From the NCBI RefSeq assembly GCF_005144475.1, contig NZ_SWJZ01000043.1:54352-118351 (forward strand): a stretch of DNA of 64,000 bases. The letters run 5' to 3'. The notes beneath the pieces are model-generated. The model searched no databases, was not told the DNA's origin, and worked only from the letters and a program-made list of their open reading frames with translations. Both the position numbers and the translations under genes were made by a program. This document shows positions 1-9,140 of this stretch, one piece after another; the stretch's first letter is position 1; every line of letters starts with the position of its first letter. The stretch is from Rhodobacter capsulatus (lineage in GTDB: Bacteria; Pseudomonadota; Alphaproteobacteria; Rhodobacterales; Rhodobacteraceae).

Positions 1-333
1 ACGATCGACAACCGCAACTGGGAACTGCGCGACCAGTCCGGCCCGGTGCAGCGGCTGAACCAAAGCCGGGCCGTGGCGCTCGACATGGAAAGCGCGACCA
101 TCGCCGCGAACGGGTTCCGGTTCCGCGTTCCCTATGGCACGCTGCTCTGTGTCTCGGACAAGCCGCTGCACGGAGAATTGAAACTTCCGGGCATGGCGAC
201 CGAGTTTTATCGCACGCAAGTGGCCAGCCATCTGCTGATCGGCGTGCGCGCGATGGAGAAGCTGCGGGCCATGCCGCTGGAGCGAATCCACAGCCGGAAA
301 CTGCGGTCTTTCGACGAAACCGCCTTCCTCTGA
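1..333 (+). CDS. amn: AMP nucleosidase, C-terminal part (cut by window edge)
   Basis: Reading frame is open from the first base and ends at a TGA, giving the last 110 residues. AMP nucleosidase hydrolyses AMP to adenine and ribose 5-phosphate and belongs to the purine nucleoside phosphorylase superfamily. The fragment carries the family's C-terminal stretch: VALDMESATIAANGFRFRVPYG, then LCVSDKPLHGELKLPG and HSRKLRSFDE near the end, which I recognise as typical of Amn. The 5' part and its promoter lie outside the window. Followed by the HU gene after about 145 bp. Confidence 0.9.
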   Translation, partial: TIDNRNWELRDQSGPVQRLNQSRAVALDMESATIAANGFRFRVPYGTLLCVSDKPLHGELKLPGMATEFYRTQVASHLLIGVRAMEKLRAMPLERIHSRKLRSFDETAFL

Positions 334-381
334 TGCGCTGCCTTGACGCCGGGAAAATCCGCAAAACCTGCCCGAAAAGGC

Positions 382-410
382 TTGCCATGCTGGAAAAAAC
401 CGTGTGTTAG
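382..410 (+). promoter_or_regulatory. Putative sigma-70 promoter of the HU gene
   Basis: TTGCCA (382-387), a 17-bp spacer, then TGTTAG (405-410), about 70 bp before the HU start codon. The -10 hexamer is weak but the spacing matches the other promoters read in this window. Confidence 0.45.
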
Positions 411-478
411 AGGGCGCATCAAACCGTGCAGACGGATCAAGATGGCCCCTCCACCCGGGGCGTATGAGAGGAAGACCC

Positions 479-766
479 ATGTCGAAACCGATGACCAAGA
501 CCCAGCTGGTGGCAGCCCTTGCCGAAGCCATGGGGTCGGACAAGAAAACCGCGACCGCCGCCATCGACGCCATCGCCGATGTCGTGACGAAGGAAGTCGC
601 GGCGGGCGGGTCGGTGACGCTGCCGGGCATCGGCAAGGTCTCGTGCAAGGCCCGTCCGGAGCGTCAGGTGCGCAACCCGGCCACCGGGGAAACGATGATG
701 AAACCGGCTGACAAGCAGGTGAAGGTGACGATCGCCAAAGCCCTCAAGGACAGCGTCAACGTCTGA
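479..766 (+). CDS. hup: HU family DNA-binding protein
   Basis: A 95-residue histone-like protein that bends and compacts DNA as a dimer in the nucleoid. The sequence MTKTQLVAALAEAMGSDKKTA is the helical N-terminal half; VTLPGIGKVSCKARPERQVRNPATGETM is the beta-arm region with the conserved RNPATGE signature at the DNA-contacting arm. Length is normal for HU. Start chosen at ATG 479, preceded by an AGGAAG ribosome site; an upstream in-frame start would add unrelated residues. Stands alone between its own promoter and a strong terminator. Confidence 0.93.
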   Translation: MSKPMTKTQLVAALAEAMGSDKKTATAAIDAIADVVTKEVAAGGSVTLPGIGKVSCKARPERQVRNPATGETMMKPADKQVKVTIAKALKDSVNV

Positions 767-797
767 TCCCCGCAGCCCCGCAAGGGTGCCGAATTCG

Positions 798-827
798 GGC
801 CGCTCTGCCTCCGCAGGGCGGCCTTTT
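798..827 (+). terminator. Intrinsic terminator after HU gene
   Basis: An 11-bp GC-rich stem (798-808 with 813-823, one G-T pair) followed by TTTT, 32 bp past the HU stop. Confidence 0.85.
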
Positions 828-942
828 GCATGGCCGGACCCGCCCCGGGGCAAAGAACCTGTATCGCATACAGGTTTTATCTTGTCCGAAGCGGGGGTTT
901 CCGGCTCTGGCTGTTCGAAATCGCACCGACAGGGGGAACGGA

Positions 943-1806
943 ATGGATCTTCGCGCCATCGTCATGGGGCTTGCCTTCGCGCTGATGTGGTCATCGGCCT
1001 TCACCTCGGCGCGGATGATCGTGGCCGAGGCGCCGCCGCTGCTGGCGCTTTCGGCGCGGTTCCTGATCTCGGGGGGCTTGGGTGTCGCGATCGCGCTGGC
1101 GCTGGGGCAAAGCTGGCGGCTGACGCGCCCGCAGTGGAAGGCGACGCTGATTTTCGGCGTCTGTCAGAACGCGCTTTACCTCGGGCTCAATTTTGTCGCG
1201 ATGCAGTGGATCCAGGCCTCGGTCGCCTCTATCGTCGCCTCGACGATGCCGCTGATGGTGGCGCTTCTGGGCCGCGTCGTCTACGGCGACACGGTGCGGC
1301 CGCTGGGTCTGGCCGGGCTGGTGGCGGGGGTGATCGGCGTCGCGATCATCATGGGGGCGCGGCTCTCGGGCGGGGTCGATCCGGTCGGGCTGAGCCTGTG
1401 TTTCGCGGCCGCCCTGGCGCTGTCGATTGCCACGCTCTCGGTGCGCGGGGCGTCTTCGGGCGGCAATGTGCTGATGATCGTCGGCTTGCAGATGCTGGTG
1501 GGCGCCGCGGTGCTGGCGGTGGTGTCGGCGTTCACCGAGACCTGGGAGGTGGTGCCCTCGACCCGTCTCGTGCTGGCCTTCCTTTACACGACGCTGATCC
1601 CCGGGCTTCTGGCGACCTGGATCTGGTTCAAGCTGGTCGGACGGATCGGCGCGGTCAAGGCCGCCACCTTCCATTTCCTCAACCCGTTCTTCGGCGTCGC
1701 CATCGCGGCCGCGGTGCTGGGCGAACGGCTGGGGCTGCCGGACCTGCTGGGCGTCGTCATCATCACCGGCGGCATTCTGGCCGTGCAGCTGTCGAAACAA
1801 AGGTAA
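943..1806 (+). CDS. EamA/DMT family membrane transporter
   Basis: A 287-residue inner-membrane protein with about ten hydrophobic segments arranged as two EamA repeats, the drug/metabolite transporter fold. N-terminal half begins MGLAFALMWSSAFTSARMIV; the second half begins near LSLCFAAALALSIATLSVRG and ends AAAVLGERLGLPDLLGVVIITGGI, a typical DMT C-terminus. Start is ATG 943, 8 bp after an AGGGGG site; the longer upstream frame is rejected. Substrate cannot be read from sequence; export of small metabolites or amino acids is usual for the family. Confidence 0.85.
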   Translation: MDLRAIVMGLAFALMWSSAFTSARMIVAEAPPLLALSARFLISGGLGVAIALALGQSWRLTRPQWKATLIFGVCQNALYLGLNFVAMQWIQASVASIVASTMPLMVALLGRVVYGDTVRPLGLAGLVAGVIGVAIIMGARLSGGVDPVGLSLCFAAALALSIATLSVRGASSGGNVLMIVGLQMLVGAAVLAVVSAFTETWEVVPSTRLVLAFLYTTLIPGLLATWIWFKLVGRIGAVKAATFHFLNPFFGVAIAAAVLGERLGLPDLLGVVIITGGILAVQLSKQR

Positions 1807-1825
1807 GCGATGGAAAGGCTAAGCG

Positions 1826-2509
1826 ATGGGCTGGCTTGAGTTTTCGCTCGCGGGCCTTGCCTTCATGGCGACCCATCTGATCCCGGCCACGCCGCGGATC
1901 AAGACGCCGCTGGTCGCCGCTTTCGGCCGGGTGGGCTATGGCATCGCCTTTGGCGCCCTTGCGCTGGGGCTGCTCTACTGGCTGATCCTTGCCGCCGCCC
2001 GCGCCCCCTTTGTCGAACTCTGGCCGCAAGAGATCTGGATGCGCTGGCTCGCGAATATCGTGATGCCTCTGGTGATCTTGATCTCAAGCTACGCCATCGC
2101 CGCCCCGAACCCCTTCGCCTTCGAAGGCCGAGCGAGCGGCTTCGATCCGGACCGGCCCGGCGTCGTCGGCATCACCCGGCAACCGTTCCTCTGGGCGCTG
2201 GTGCTTTGGGCGGCGGCGCATCTTCTGGTGAACGGCGATCTGGCGCATGCGATCCTGTTCGGGGTGTTCCTTCTGTTCTCGCTGATCGGGATGCGGGCGA
2301 TGGAAATGCGTCTGATCCGCCGCATCGGCTTGGCCGAGTTTCAGCGTCTGGCGGCACAGACCAGCCTGATCCCTTGCGCCGCGTGGTTTGAGGGCCGGTG
2401 GCGGCCGCGGCGGCGGCCGTCAGCGCTTCGGCTTACCATCGCGATCTTCGCCTGGGCGGCGGTGTTTCATCTGCATGAGCTGGTGATCGGCCTCAGCCCG
2501 GCGCCGTGA
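1826..2509 (+). CDS. NnrU family integral membrane protein
   Basis: A 227-residue membrane protein with six or so hydrophobic segments. The N-terminus MGWLEFSLAGLAFMATHLIPATPRIK and the central GVVGITRQPFLWALVLWAAAHLLVNGD are characteristic of the NnrU family (related to isoprenylcysteine methyltransferase-like membrane proteins), named from nitrite/nitric oxide regulation clusters in denitrifiers. No denitrification genes are nearby, so the role here is open. It begins 19 bp after the DMT transporter and is probably cotranscribed with it. Ends at the first copy of a dispersed repeat. Confidence 0.82.
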   Translation: MGWLEFSLAGLAFMATHLIPATPRIKTPLVAAFGRVGYGIAFGALALGLLYWLILAAARAPFVELWPQEIWMRWLANIVMPLVILISSYAIAAPNPFAFEGRASGFDPDRPGVVGITRQPFLWALVLWAAAHLLVNGDLAHAILFGVFLLFSLIGMRAMEMRLIRRIGLAEFQRLAAQTSLIPCAAWFEGRWRPRRRPSALRLTIAIFAWAAVFHLHELVIGLSPAP

Positions 2510-2518
2510 GCTTCGCCT

Positions 2519-2733
2519 TGACCGAGGCCATCGCCGAGGTCACGCGATACATTGGCCCTGTGACCGCCGAGGGCCCAAAGGCACTCGGTGAGCCGCCCGC
2601 CCCGCCCATGGCGGGCGCTTTCGCGCCGCCGGGGCGGGACGCTGGCCTCTGTTGCGCTTGGGGATGCGGTCTTGCGGCAGGCGGAACCGCAACGGGCGGG
2701 GAAAGGCGATGCCTTTCCTGTTCCGCCCGAAAC
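2519..2733 (+). repeat. Dispersed 213-bp convergent-junction repeat, copy A
   Basis: One of three related noncoding elements in the window (also 10151-10362 and, inverted, 15628-15840). It opens with a 28-bp block identical in all copies (starting TGACCGAGGCCATCGCCGAG), has a GC-rich inverted middle around CCCGCC-ATGGCGGGCGC, and ends in a long hairpin (2694-2728) whose stem includes GGAAAGGC/GCCTTTCC. It fills the gap between convergent nnrU-like and transglycosylase genes. Confidence 0.9.
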
Positions 2734-2739
2734 ACCCGA

Positions 2740-3999
2740 TCAACCCTTGCGCAGGCTTTCCAGCAGCTTGATCGTCACCCAGCCATTCGGCGTCATGCCA
2801 TGGGCGCGCTGATAGTCCATCACCGCGCCGATCGTGCCCGCGCCGATCAGCCCGTCGGTGCCCTTGGTGTCATAGCCCTGCGCGGTCAGCAGTTGCTGCA
2901 CCTCGACCTTTTCGGCATCGGTAAGCGCCCGGCCCTCGCGCGGCCAGGGGTGGACAAAGGGCCCCTGCCCCTTCAGCCGGTCCGACAGATGGCCGACCCC
3001 CATCACATAGGCATCGGCATTGTTGTAGCGCGAAATCGCGGTGAAATTGCCAAAGATCATCAGCGCCGGACCCTGCGGCCCCGCGGGCAAAAGGATCGAG
3101 GCCGCGCCGTAATTCGGCACCACCCCGCCGTTCACGCCGCGCACGCCCAGCGCTGCCCAATCCGCGGGCGACCGCTTCGTGCCCTTGCCCGCAAGCCCGG
3201 TATCGAAGCCCTCGGGCAGGCTGACCTCCACCGCCCAGGGCTGCCCCTTCGACCAGCCCGAGCGCGCCAGATAGGCGGCGGTCGAGGCCAGCGCATCGGC
3301 CGGATTGTCCGACCAGATGTCGCGCTTGCCATCGCCGGTGAAATCGACCGCAAAGGCCAGATACGAGGTCGGGATGAACTGCGTATGCCCCATCGCCCCG
3401 GCCCAGGACCCGGTCATGTGGGCGGGGTCGATGTCGCCCGCCTGCAGGATCTTCAGCGCGCCGATCAGCTGGCTTTCGAAGAACTGCGCCCGCCGCCCGT
3501 CATGGGCCAGCGTCGCCAGCGCCGGGATGATCAGCGTGTTGCCGCGCTTGGCGCCATAGCGGCTTTCCATGCCCCAAACGGCCACGACGACTTCCTTGTC
3601 GACGCCATAGCGGGCCTCGATTTCCCGCAGAATCGCCGCATGCTGCGCCAAAGCCGCCCGGCCATTGGCGATGCGTTCGTCCGACGCCGCGCTGTCCATG
3701 TAATCCCAAATGGGTTTCACGAATTCGGCCTGGAACTGCTGCCGCTCGATCACCTTCGGGTTGTAGGGCACGTTCCGCATCGCGCGGTTCCAGGTGGTAT
3801 CAGAGATGCCCGCCGCCATCGCGCGGGGCTTGAAGCCCGCCACCCAGGCATCCATCCCCGCCTGCGTCGCGGCATCGACGGGCGGGATCTCTTCGATCGT
3901 GTTCATGGAAACGCCCCCCCGATCCAGCGGCCCGCCACAGGCGGTCAGCGCCGAAAAGGCCAGAAGGGTGACGACAAGGGGTTTCAACGCGTGTTTCAT
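2740..3999 (-). CDS. Lytic murein transglycosylase (MltB-like lipoprotein) with peptidoglycan-binding domain
   Basis: A 419-residue exported enzyme that cleaves the MurNAc-GlcNAc bond of peptidoglycan. The lipobox L-T-A-C puts the lipidated cysteine at residue 21, so it should be anchored to the outer membrane facing the periplasm. The catalytic glutamate is E145 in AVWGMESRYG; WAGAMGHTQFIPTSYL (about 200-215) is the second family motif. Residues 355-415 form a peptidoglycan-binding domain. Architecture (SLT_2 plus PG_binding_1) is standard for the family. Monocistronic, with its 3' end against repeat A. Confidence 0.92.
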   Translation of the reverse strand: MKHALKPLVVTLLAFSALTACGGPLDRGGVSMNTIEEIPPVDAATQAGMDAWVAGFKPRAMAAGISDTTWNRAMRNVPYNPKVIERQQFQAEFVKPIWDYMDSAASDERIANGRAALAQHAAILREIEARYGVDKEVVVAVWGMESRYGAKRGNTLIIPALATLAHDGRRAQFFESQLIGALKILQAGDIDPAHMTGSWAGAMGHTQFIPTSYLAFAVDFTGDGKRDIWSDNPADALASTAAYLARSGWSKGQPWAVEVSLPEGFDTGLAGKGTKRSPADWAALGVRGVNGGVVPNYGAASILLPAGPQGPALMIFGNFTAISRYNNADAYVMGVGHLSDRLKGQGPFVHPWPREGRALTDAEKVEVQQLLTAQGYDTKGTDGLIGAGTIGAVMDYQRAHGMTPNGWVTIKLLESLRKG

Positions 4000-4069
4000 G
4001 GCCTGCCCGACTGTTCGTTGTTTGAGAACAGTCTAGCAGGCAATGGCGCTTGCGCAAACCGGCTTTGGC

Positions 4070-4423
4070 TCAGGCCTTCGCGTCGTAAAAGGGCGTCATC
4101 TGCGCCACGACGACCGAATTTTCATCCAGCGCCCGTTGCATCAGCTCTTTCTCGGCGGCGTCGATCTCGTCGCCCGCCTTTTCGCGCTCTTCGAGCGTGC
4201 CGTAGCCGGTCACGTCCAAAGGCGCCATCTCGGCCTGTTTCAGGATCGCCACGGTCTCGCGCACGGCTTCCGCCTCGTCGACGCCGCTCGCGTAACACAG
4301 CAAGCCCGCCCCGGTCGATCCCTTCGGCAGCCCGTCATTGGCCGACCGCCCCACCTCGACAAGCAGCGTATAGACCTGCTGCGGGCGCTTCGCCTTTTCC
4401 GGTTTCTCGGCGGTCTCGGTCAT
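4070..4423 (-). CDS. Conserved hypothetical cytosolic protein (117 aa)
   Basis: I do not recognise a named family. It has no signal or membrane segment, a Lys-rich N-terminus, and recognisable blocks VYTLLVEVGRSANDGLP, GAGLLCYASGVDEAEAVRETVAILK and LDVTGYGTLEE that look conserved rather than random. A GAAGGGG ribosome site precedes ATG 4423. It is the last gene of a leftward group after dapD and a small membrane protein, so it may share their transcript. Function unknown. Confidence 0.7.
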   Translation of the reverse strand: MTETAEKPEKAKRPQQVYTLLVEVGRSANDGLPKGSTGAGLLCYASGVDEAEAVRETVAILKQAEMAPLDVTGYGTLEEREKAGDEIDAAEKELMQRALDENSVVVAQMTPFYDAKA

Positions 4424-4436
4424 TCTTTTCCCCTTC

Positions 4437-4691
4437 TCAGCCGCGGCGCAGCGACCGCAGCGAGGTCACGGCCAGCCAGGCCATCCCCAGCACATAAAGC
4501 CCGATCGCGGCGCCGGGCCACCATTGCCCCGGCTCCGCCGCCTTGGCCATCTCGCCCAGCCGCGTCAGCACCACCGGCGTCAGCAGCCCGATCATCGCCA
4601 GATCGGCGACCATCAGAACAAACCGCAGGGGTTGCGGCAAGGCCGCCCCCCGCACCGCATCCCCCACCTTGGCGCCCAGCGACAAAAGCAC
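4437..4691 (-). CDS. Small hydrophobic membrane protein downstream of dapD
   Basis: An 84-residue frame starting at a GTG directly after the dapD stop codon (4694-4696). It has three hydrophobic stretches: FVLMVADLAMIGLLTPVVLTRLG, WPGAAIGLYVLGMAWLAVTS and a weaker N-terminal one, so it is probably an inner-membrane protein. The start is uncertain because the frame is open back into dapD and no clear ribosome site is present; translation coupled to dapD termination is likely. No family recognised. Confidence 0.5.
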   Translation of the reverse strand: MLLSLGAKVGDAVRGAALPQPLRFVLMVADLAMIGLLTPVVLTRLGEMAKAAEPGQWWPGAAIGLYVLGMAWLAVTSLRSLRRG

Positions 4692-4693
4692 GA

Positions 4694-5521
<828 letters not shown>

Positions 5522-5560
5522 CGGAACGGTCCTCTTTCAGGTGGCTTTCATGGTTTTCCC

Positions 5561-5589
5561 CCTATAGTTGGGAAAAGCCCCTCGCGCAA
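5561..5589 (-). promoter_or_regulatory. Putative sigma-70 promoter of dapD
   Basis: On the minus strand: TTGCGC (5584-5589), 17-bp spacer, TATAGG (5561-5566), about 40 bp upstream of the dapD start. Confidence 0.6.
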
Positions 5590-5600
5590 CGAGCCGTGAC

Positions 5601-6431
5601 ATGAAAGACGAGAGCCGATCCCACCCGTTCCGTGACAGCATCATGGATGCGAAAACGGCGCAGGACATCCCCGCCACCGCGCAGACCCGGGCGCCCGCCT
5701 ACAAGCTGGCCTTCACCGATGGCGGCTTCATGATGCGCGAGGAATTGCGCCCGGTGCGGCTGCAGCTGGAACTGCTGAAACCGCAGCTGATCATGGACGA
5801 GCGCGGCGTCGAAAGCACGGTGGTGATGTTCGGCGGCGCCCGCATCCCGGAACCGGCGAAAAAGGACACCGCGAAGACGCCGGTTCTGGCAGACCTCAGC
5901 CGCTATTACGACGAGGCGCGGACCTTCGCGCGGATGATGACCGAACGCTCGATGGCGGCTTACGGGCGCGAATGGGTGATCTGCACCGGCGGCGGGCCGG
6001 GCGTGATGGAGGCGGGCAACCGCGGCGCCCACGAGGCCGGGGGGCAGTCGATCGGGCTCAACATCGTCTTGCCGCATGAACAGGCGCCGAATGCCTATGT
6101 GACGCCGGATCTGTGCTTCAACTTCCACTATTTCGCCATCCGCAAGATGCATTTCCTGATGCGGGCAAAGGCGGTTTGCGTCTTTCCGGGCGGCTTCGGC
6201 ACGCTGGACGAGATGTTCGAGACGCTGACGCTGATCCAGACCCGGCGGATGAGACGGATTCCGCTGATCCTGTTCGGGGCGGAGTTCTGGCGCCGCGTCG
6301 TCGATTGGGACTATCTGGCCGAGGCGGGCACGATCGCCCCCGAGGACGTCAAGCTGATCAGCTTCGTCGAAACCGCGGAAGAAGCGGTGGAGGTGATCGA
6401 GACCTGGGCCAACGGGCACGACAAGGACTGA
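5601..6431 (+). CDS. LOG family protein (nucleotide monophosphate phosphoribohydrolase type)
   Basis: A 276-residue Rossmann-fold protein of the LOG (lonely guy) family, enzymes that remove ribose 5-phosphate from nucleotide monophosphates. The two signatures are present: GGGPGVMEAGNRGA at 130-143 and PGGFGTLDE at 196-204, the phosphate-binding and catalytic motifs. It is longer at the N-terminus (about 70 residues) than cytokinin-type LOG, like the larger bacterial subgroup. Start ATG 5601 preferred over a TTG at 5568. Divergent from dapD with an 80-bp shared gap. Confidence 0.85.
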   Translation: MKDESRSHPFRDSIMDAKTAQDIPATAQTRAPAYKLAFTDGGFMMREELRPVRLQLELLKPQLIMDERGVESTVVMFGGARIPEPAKKDTAKTPVLADLSRYYDEARTFARMMTERSMAAYGREWVICTGGGPGVMEAGNRGAHEAGGQSIGLNIVLPHEQAPNAYVTPDLCFNFHYFAIRKMHFLMRAKAVCVFPGGFGTLDEMFETLTLIQTRRMRRIPLILFGAEFWRRVVDWDYLAEAGTIAPEDVKLISFVETAEEAVEVIETWANGHDKD

Positions 6432-6436
6432 CCGCG

Positions 6437-6497
6437 AAAGGGCGTATTTGGACCAAGAAGAAACATGCGGCTTCTTCTTGGCGCAAATACGCCCTTT
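6437..6497. repeat. Intergenic palindrome (TATTTG..CAAGAAGAA arms), complete copy
   Basis: Two arms of about 26 bp flank a short loop (about 6463-6470): left arm contains GGGCGTATTTGGACCAAGAA, right arm is its near-perfect reverse complement with a 2-base mismatch. It lies between convergent LOG and acetyltransferase genes and could fold into a long hairpin in either transcript. Related copies at 22773-22832, 42181-42241 and 50196-50251. Confidence 0.9.
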
Positions 6498-6510
6498 GCG
6501 ACGCCGGGGA

Positions 6511-7158
6511 TCAGAGACCGGCCCGGGTCGGACGCAGGCGCCCGATCAGCGCGCGCAGGGCCTCGGGATCGGGGGCGGCGCAAAGCTGCGGCACCAGCGC
6601 GGTGATTTCGGCGTCGGGCAGGGTCCACCATTGCAGCTGCAACAGCAGCGCGATCACCTCGTCGGAGAAGCGGGTCTTGATCACGCAGGCCGGGTTGCCC
6701 GAAACGATCCGATAGGGGGCGACATCGCGGCTGACCACCGCCCCGGCCGCCACCACCGCGCCGTCGCCGATGCTCACCCCCGACAGGATCGTCGCCCCGC
6801 TGCCGATCCAGACATCATTGCCGATCACCACATCGCCGCGCGTCGCCGGATGGCCCGCAACGGGCGGGCAGGCGATCCTTTCGGCATGGATATGGCCGAA
6901 GGGATAGGTGCTGATCCAGTCGGTGCGATGATTGCCGCCCAGAAAGATGCTGATCCCCGCAGCCAGCGAGCAAAAGGCGCCGATGCGCAGATCGGCCCCT
7001 TCGCCCCATTCCCGGATGGTCAGACCGGCGCTGCCATAGGTCATCCGCCCGATGCTGACCCGGCTCGCCCCGACCTGCCAGCTGTGCGCCGTGCCATCCT
7101 CGGGGCGCGGGGTCGGGGCCGCGGGGCGCAGGCGTCGGATCAGCCGCCGCAGCCCCAT
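6511..7158 (-). CDS. Xenobiotic/CatB-type hexapeptide acetyltransferase
   Basis: A 215-residue left-handed beta-helix acetyltransferase of the xenobiotic (XAT/CatB-like) group that moves acetyl from acetyl-CoA to a hydroxyl. Visible are the hexapeptide block [35 protein letters not shown], the catalytic-loop histidine in [13 protein letters not shown], and [14 protein letters not shown] followed by LQWWTLPD, all typical of the family. The acceptor is unknown; drug resistance should not be assumed. ATG at 7158 follows the rlmN stop by 2 bp, so it is translated from the rlmN transcript. Confidence 0.85.
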   Translation of the reverse strand: MGLRRLIRRLRPAAPTPRPEDGTAHSWQVGASRVSIGRMTYGSAGLTIREWGEGADLRIGAFCSLAAGISIFLGGNHRTDWISTYPFGHIHAERIACPPVAGHPATRGDVVIGNDVWIGSGATILSGVSIGDGAVVAAGAVVSRDVAPYRIVSGNPACVIKTRFSDEVIALLLQLQWWTLPDAEITALVPQLCAAPDPEALRALIGRLRPTRAGL

Positions 7159-7160
7159 GG

Positions 7161-8342
7161 TCAAAGACCCGTTTCGGCGTCGATCTCGGCCTTCGACTTG
7201 CGCGCCCGTTCGGTGGCGGATTTCAGCTGCCCGCAGGCGGCCATGATATCCTCGCCCCGGGGCGTGCGGATCGGCGCGGCGTAACCGGCCTTGTAGACGA
7301 TGTCGGCAAACGCCTCGATCCGCTCCCAGTCGCTGCGCTGATAGGGCGAGCCGGGCCATTCGTTGAAGGGAATGAGGTTGATCTTCGCCGGGATGCCCTG
7401 GATCAGCCGCACCAGACGCCGCGCATCCTCGTCGCTGTCGTTCACGCCCTTGAGCATGACATATTCAAAGGTGATCCGCTCGGAATTCGACAGCCGCGGA
7501 TAGTCGCGCAGGGCATCGAGCAGCGTCTTGATGTTCCATTTCTTGTTCACCGGAACAAGCTTGTCGCGCACCGCATCGGTGGTGGCGTGGAAGGAAATCG
7601 CCAGCAGGCAGCCGATCTCCTCGGCGGTGCGGGCGATTTCCGGCACGACGCCCGAGGTGGAGAGCGTGATCCGGCGGCGGCTCAGCGTCAGCCCCTCGTT
7701 GTCCATCACCACGGTCATCGCGTCGCGGACGTTTTCGAAATTGTAAAGCGGCTCGCCCATGCCCATCAGCACGACGTTCGAAATCAGCCGGGTTTCATCC
7801 TTCGGTTCGCCCGGCTTCGGCCATTCGCCCAGATCGTCGCGCGCCACCATCACCTGGCCGACGATCTCCCCCGCCGTCAGGTTGCGCACCAGTTTCTGCG
7901 TCCCGGTATGGCAGAAGGAACAGGTCAGCGTGCAGCCGACCTGGCTTGAAATGCACAGGGTGCCGCGGTTTTCCTCGGGGATGTAGACGGCCTCGACCTC
8001 ATGCCCGCCGGCGATGCGCAACAGATATTTCCGCGTGCCATCGAGCGAGACCTGACAGGTCACCACCTCGGGCAGGGCGATTTCGAAATGCCGATCGAGC
8101 AGCGCGCGGTAGTCTTTCGCCAGATTGGTCATCGCCGCGAAATCGCGCACGCCCCAGTGATAAATCCACTGCCAGACCTGACCGACCCGCATCTTCGCCT
8201 GTTTCTCGGGCGTGCCCGCGGCGATCAGCGCATCGCGCAGCTGATCGCGGGTCAGGCCGACCAGATTGACCTTGCCCCCCTCGGGCAGCTTGCGCGGCAG
8301 GGTCAGCACGTCTTGGGTGATCGGGGAAGTCGGCTCGGTCAT
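7161..8342 (-). CDS. rlmN: 23S rRNA (adenine2503-C2)-methyltransferase / tRNA A37 C2-methyltransferase
   Basis: A 393-residue radical SAM enzyme that methylates A2503 of 23S rRNA, and A37 of some tRNAs. The radical SAM cluster cysteines are C137, C141 and C144 in [12 protein letters not shown]. The N-terminal helical domain, [20 protein letters not shown], and ISFHA-like strands fit RlmN. Start chosen at MTEPTSP (ATG 8342), not the upstream in-frame ATGs. First gene of a two-gene unit with the acetyltransferase. Confidence 0.95.
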   Translation of the reverse strand: MTEPTSPITQDVLTLPRKLPEGGKVNLVGLTRDQLRDALIAAGTPEKQAKMRVGQVWQWIYHWGVRDFAAMTNLAKDYRALLDRHFEIALPEVVTCQVSLDGTRKYLLRIAGGHEVEAVYIPEENRGTLCISSQVGCTLTCSFCHTGTQKLVRNLTAGEIVGQVMVARDDLGEWPKPGEPKDETRLISNVVLMGMGEPLYNFENVRDAMTVVMDNEGLTLSRRRITLSTSGVVPEIARTAEEIGCLLAISFHATTDAVRDKLVPVNKKWNIKTLLDALRDYPRLSNSERITFEYVMLKGVNDSDEDARRLVRLIQGIPAKINLIPFNEWPGSPYQRSDWERIEAFADIVYKAGYAAPIRTPRGEDIMAACGQLKSATERARKSKAEIDAETGL

Positions 8343-8408
8343 GGCAGGTCCAGCGTTGGGCAAGCCGTGCATATAAGGGATTCGGCCCGCCAACGGTAGC
8401 CCGAAACG

Positions 8409-8433
8409 CAAAAGCCCCGGACAATGCCGGGGC
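8409..8433 (-). terminator. Intrinsic terminator after the IalB gene
   Basis: Stem GCCCCGG (8414-8420) with CCGGGGC (8427-8433), followed in the minus direction by TTTTGCG; 20 bp past the IalB-family stop and before rlmN. Confidence 0.8.
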
Positions 8434-8453
8434 CGTCGCCTGTGTCGATGCGC

Positions 8454-8978
8454 TTACTTGCAGCGCTTGGCCGCCTCTTCCATCGCCGCGGTGAAGCCCA
8501 TCAGCGAGAAGGTGTCCTCGGTCTTGGTGCCGCGCCCCGACCGGCCCGAGATCGTCACCTCGGCGCCCGATTTCAGCGCCGCGATCAGCTTGGCGTCTTC
8601 CTCGGGCGAGCCCGCCCAGGCGCCTTCGCCATTGGTGAACAGCGTGAAGCTGGCGCCGGTGTTCACCTTCAGATCGGCGGTGGAGCCATCGGCAAAGGGA
8701 TAGCCCGCCATGAACATCACCTCGCCGGCCTTGCCGGGACGGAAGGTGACGAAGAGCAGGATTTCCGACCGGCGCGCCTGCACCGGCTTGCCGTCCTTGC
8801 TGGCCGCCGATTTTTTCGGCGGCGAGACGCCCCAGCATTCTTTCGGGCTGTCTTCGACGAAGACGCTCCAGTCGGTTTTCGCGGCGACGCGGTTCGAACT
8901 TTCCTGCGCCTGGGCGACAGGGGAAAGTGCCAGCGACGCGGCGAGAACCGCTGCGACGCTCGTGATGATCGTCTTCAT
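8454..8978 (-). CDS. Invasion-associated locus B (IalB) family periplasmic protein
   Basis: A 174-residue exported protein. Residues 1-24 (MKTIITSVAAVLAASLALSPVAQA) are a Sec signal peptide. The mature part matches the IalB family: TDWSVFVEDSPKECWGVSPPKKS, then ILLFVTFRPGKAGEVMFMAGYPF and the ending SGRGTKTEDTFSLMGFTAAMEEA. Two cysteines (in KECWG and the C-terminal RCK) may form a disulfide. The family name comes from Bartonella; in free-living relatives the function is not established. Own terminator at 8409-8433. Confidence 0.85.
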   Translation of the reverse strand: MKTIITSVAAVLAASLALSPVAQAQESSNRVAAKTDWSVFVEDSPKECWGVSPPKKSAASKDGKPVQARRSEILLFVTFRPGKAGEVMFMAGYPFADGSTADLKVNTGASFTLFTNGEGAWAGSPEEDAKLIAALKSGAEVTISGRSGRGTKTEDTFSLMGFTAAMEEAAKRCK

Positions 8979-9140
8979 GGAACAGCCTCCAGCTGTCTGT
9001 GCCTCTGGTCCGCCCGTAGGCTATCGGCCCTTCTTGACTGTGGCAGACCTGATTTCAACTCGATATTCCAGTGATAACGCAAAAGTGGCGTTTTGGGAAA
9101 GCCCCCCCGGCGGCTTTTCGCGCATGAAAGGACGGATTGG

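Noticed and set aside
2506..4497. Very long plus-strand frame opposite the transglycosylase
   Set aside because: High GC makes antisense frames open. The minus strand carries a complete lipoprotein enzyme with catalytic motif.
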